Below are positions 62,108-64,000 of a stretch of 64,000 bases of DNA, one piece after another. The position numbers were made by a program, and so were the translations under genes. Under the pieces are notes generated by a model. The model worked only from the letters and a program-made list of their open reading frames with translations, was not told the DNA's origin and searched no databases. Location: contig CBDFKJ010000009.1 in NCBI GenBank assembly GCA_965248805.1, forward strand, positions 1,488,001 to 1,552,000, written 5' to 3'. This DNA comes from CBDFKJ01 sp965248805 (lineage in GTDB: Bacteria; Pseudomonadota; Alphaproteobacteria; UBA6615). Every line of letters begins with the position of its first letter. Position 1 is the first letter of the stretch.

Positions 62108-63328
62108 ATGAGTGCAGTCGGACATCTCGGCGGTGAGCGCGGCGTGTTGACCGCGGATGCGCCGGTGGTCATCGCCGCCGGCTCGGCGCTGGTTGTCGGC
62201 GCAGTGCTGCTCGACTGGGGTTTCGATCTGCGCCAGGCCACCCTGCTCTTGATCGGCGGCGGCTTGGGTGTGGCGCTCTATCACGCGTCGTTCGGTTTCA
62301 CCGGTGCATGGCGCGCCTTTATCGTTGAGCGCCGCGGCGCCGGCATTCGCGCGCAAATGCTGTTGCTGGCCTTGAGCACGGCCGTGATCCTGCCCGCCGT
62401 TTTGCAAGGCAGCTTTGTCGGCACGCCGGTCGCGGGCGCATTTGCCGGTGTCGGCCTGTCGGTCGCGATCGGCGCGGCCTTGTTCGGCTTCGGCATGCAG
62501 CTCGGCGGTGGCTGTGGGTCGGGGACGCTGTTCACCGTCGGCGGCGGCAACACCCGAATGGTTGTGACGCTGGCGTTCTTCGTCGTCGGTACTCTGATCG
62601 GAACGCTCCATCTGCCGTGGTGGCTGGAACAGCCGACCTACGGCACGATCTCGCTACCGGCGCGAGTCGGCGCGGCCGAGGCCATAATCATCCAGCTCGC
62701 CGTCTGTGGCGCCATCGCGGCGTTGACCTTGGTGCTGGAGCGACGGCGCCATGGGGCGTTGGTTCCGTCAGTGGACGAAGGCGCGTCCAACGGTTTCCTG
62801 CAAACGTTGCTGCGCGGGCCATGGCCGGTGTGGTGGGGCGCGCTGGTGCTGGCGGCCTTGACCGTCGCGACGTTGGCGGTGGCGGGGCACACCTGGTCGG
62901 TGACCTTCGCATTCGGCCTTTGGGGCGCCAAGGCGTTGTCCGTGGTCGGCGTCGACGTGGCGAGCTGGAACTTCTGGACCTGGCCTTATCCGGCACGGGC
63001 ACTGCAGTCGAGCGTGTTCGCCAACACCGTGTCCGTGATGAATTTCGGCATCATACTCGGGGGCCTGCTGGCCGCCGGTCTGGCGGGGCGGTTTGCGCCA
63101 AGCTTGCGCATTGCGCCGAGGCCGTTTGCGGCGGCCGTGATCGGCGGCTTGCTGATGGGCTATGGCGCGCGGCTGGCGTTCGGCTGCAATATCGGCGCTC
63201 TGCTGTCAGGCACCGCCTCGGGCAGTGTGCATGGCTGGTTGTGGTTTGCCGCCGCCTTCGCCGGCTCTATCGTCGGCGTGCGGCTGCGGCCGTGGTTCGG
63301 CCTGGACGCAAGACCCAGCGAGGCTTGA
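62108..63328 (+). CDS. YeeE/YedE-family (TsuA-like) sulfur transporter
   Basis: A 406-residue inner-membrane protein with about ten hydrophobic segments in two similar halves. The family's signature Cys motifs are MQLGGGCGSGTLFTVGGGN and ARLAFGCNIGALLSG; in the thiosulfate transporter TsuA such Cys residues relay the substrate. The two halves are each preceded by a re-entrant-like Gly-rich segment. Thiosulfate or a related sulfur anion is the likely substrate, and the rhodanese gene upstream agrees with this. The end is convergent with the DUF4170 gene, 2 bases away. Confidence 0.92.
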   Translation: MSAVGHLGGERGVLTADAPVVIAAGSALVVGAVLLDWGFDLRQATLLLIGGGLGVALYHASFGFTGAWRAFIVERRGAGIRAQMLLLALSTAVILPAVLQGSFVGTPVAGAFAGVGLSVAIGAALFGFGMQLGGGCGSGTLFTVGGGNTRMVVTLAFFVVGTLIGTLHLPWWLEQPTYGTISLPARVGAAEAIIIQLAVCGAIAALTLVLERRRHGALVPSVDEGASNGFLQTLLRGPWPVWWGALVLAALTVATLAVAGHTWSVTFAFGLWGAKALSVVGVDVASWNFWTWPYPARALQSSVFANTVSVMNFGIILGGLLAAGLAGRFAPSLRIAPRPFAAAVIGGLLMGYGARLAFGCNIGALLSGTASGSVHGWLWFAAAFAGSIVGVRLRPWFGLDARPSEA

Positions 63329-63330
63329 GA

Positions 63331-63714
63331 CTACATCCGCTCGATGCGGAAGCGCGCGCAGACATCGTCGACCGTGGCCCACGCCTTGGCACGCCACGCG
63401 GCCACCGCGTCGTCATAGCTGTCGAATGGCCCCAAGCGCTCCTCGGTCGCGCCGCCGGCGATGTCACTGAGTCGCGTGTCGGTATAGACGCCACCGACGA
63501 CCCAGAATCTCACCGACCCGGTCTTTTCGATCCGATCGCGAATATGCGCGTCGTCGACCGCGGCCCAACTTAGCCCGGCCCATTTGACGCGGGCCTCGTC
63601 GTGGCTCGCGAACGGACCGTGGCGCTGCTCGTCACCGACGGCCTGCCGGAAAGTCGTGTCGGTGTACTCGGCACCGACGACCCAGTACTGCTCTGTCTCG
63701 GCTGGCATGTCCAT
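63331..63714 (-). CDS. DUF4170 protein with tandem domain duplication
   Basis: A 127-residue protein made of two copies of the DUF4170 domain, which alone is about 60-75 residues. Copy 1 (residues ~8-62) reads YWVVGAEYTDTTFRQAV, HGPFASHDEARVKW; copy 2 (~69-127) reads FWVVGGVYTDTRLSDIA, LGPFDSYDDAVAAW, with ATVDDVCARFRIERM matching AAVDDAHIRDRIEK in copy 1. The family is nearly limited to Alphaproteobacteria and its function is unknown. It converges on the transporter gene and is divergent from tldE. Confidence 0.88.
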   Translation of the reverse strand: MDMPAETEQYWVVGAEYTDTTFRQAVGDEQRHGPFASHDEARVKWAGLSWAAVDDAHIRDRIEKTGSVRFWVVGGVYTDTRLSDIAGGATEERLGPFDSYDDAVAAWRAKAWATVDDVCARFRIERM

Positions 63715-63842
63715 CGCGGACCAGACAACACCATCTGCGGTTTACGCCGGTAAATGGCCGCGCGTTCTTGCCCCGCAAGGCCGGGGCGCCATATAGGCAT
63801 AGAGCATCCGATTCAGCGCCTCCCCCGAACCAGGAGCCCGAC

Positions 63843-64000
63843 ATGGCCGATGCCGCGCAAGCCGATCTCGACCTGCTGCACGACCTCATCGACCGCGCCA
63901 AAGCCGCCGGCGCCGAGGCGGCCGACGCCATCGTGGTACAGGGCACGTCGCTGAGCCACGAGCAGCGGCTGGGCGAGATCGAGAAGCTGGAGCGGGAAGA
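63843..64000 (+). CDS. tldE: TldE/PmbA metalloprotease subunit, 3' end outside window
   Basis: The first 52 codons of a protein whose start (DLDLLHDLIDRAKAAGAEAA, then DAIVVQGTSLSHEQRLGEIE, KLEREE) matches TldE/PmbA, the non-catalytic partner of TldD. The ATG at 63843 follows GGAG at 63833-63836 (CAGGAGCCCGAC). The rest is outside the window, so completeness cannot be judged. TldD itself lies at 54486. Confidence 0.88.
   Translation, partial: MADAAQADLDLLHDLIDRAKAAGAEAADAIVVQGTSLSHEQRLGEIEKLERE

Overview
The window is GC-rich, gene-dense DNA from an alphaproteobacterial chromosome, most likely Rhodospirillales-like. Three gene orders point that way: ffh-rpsP-rimM-trmD-rplS-leuC, dapF-mtaB-ftsY, and an F1 ATP synthase operon (atpHAGDC) without the F0 genes. 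Families common in this class (DUF4170, YqgE, the long GshA, UbiA, divergent polysaccharide deacetylase) agree. The exact taxon is an inference. I found no rRNA, tRNA, CRISPR array, phage or plasmid origin.

Layout. 1-6.5 kb: 3' part of ligA, an ArsR/DUF899/SRPBCC operon, a class III nucleotide cyclase and an aminopeptidase P. 6.6-8.6 kb: two DGPF/YciI proteins with an ECF42-type sigma factor that is frameshifted. 8.7-14.5 kb: gpmI, an EnvC-like factor, ctpA, a polysaccharide deacetylase with a damaged 5' end, and rppH. 14.5-16.8 kb: an IS element inside a ferritin-like gene. 16.9-23.4 kb: atpHAGDC and the divergent pgk. 23.4-26.8 kb: a VOC protein, a PQQ-type sugar dehydrogenase, yciB and an EamA transporter gene. 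26.8-30.8 kb: three IS elements stacked in that transporter gene. 31.0-32.6 kb: a GGDEF-EAL gene with an in-frame stop. 32.6-37.1 kb: dapF-mtaB-ftsY-amn. 37.1-38.2 kb: two paralogous XRE regulators. 38.6-43.7 kb: the ffh-to-leuC block. 43.7-64 kb: threonine synthesis (thrB, thrC), rnhA, thiol/redox proteins (peroxiredoxin, ScsB-like DsbD, CDGSH protein, gshA), peptidases (M16, M32, TldD and the start of TldE), rsmE, ubiA, an unrecognised secreted propeller-like protein, and a rhodanese next to a YeeE/YedE transporter.

Most of the window is housekeeping. The unusual signal is damage that can be reconstructed base by base. Five genes are broken: an IS splits the ferritin-like gene and its detached 3' end can be rejoined in frame; a three-IS stack splits the EamA gene at codon 5 within a CTAG target; a 13-bp tandem duplication shifts the frame of the deacetylase N-terminus; a net +1 shift separates the sigma factor from its C-terminal extension; and a TAA cuts the EAL domain. 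IS expansion with gene loss, or base errors for the last two, would explain this. Other points worth a look are three hairpins between atpD and atpC, a motif shared upstream of the two XRE genes, a 55-residue membrane ORF after gshA, and a Lys-Asn hexanucleotide repeat in rplS. I did not find a convincing new multi-gene system.
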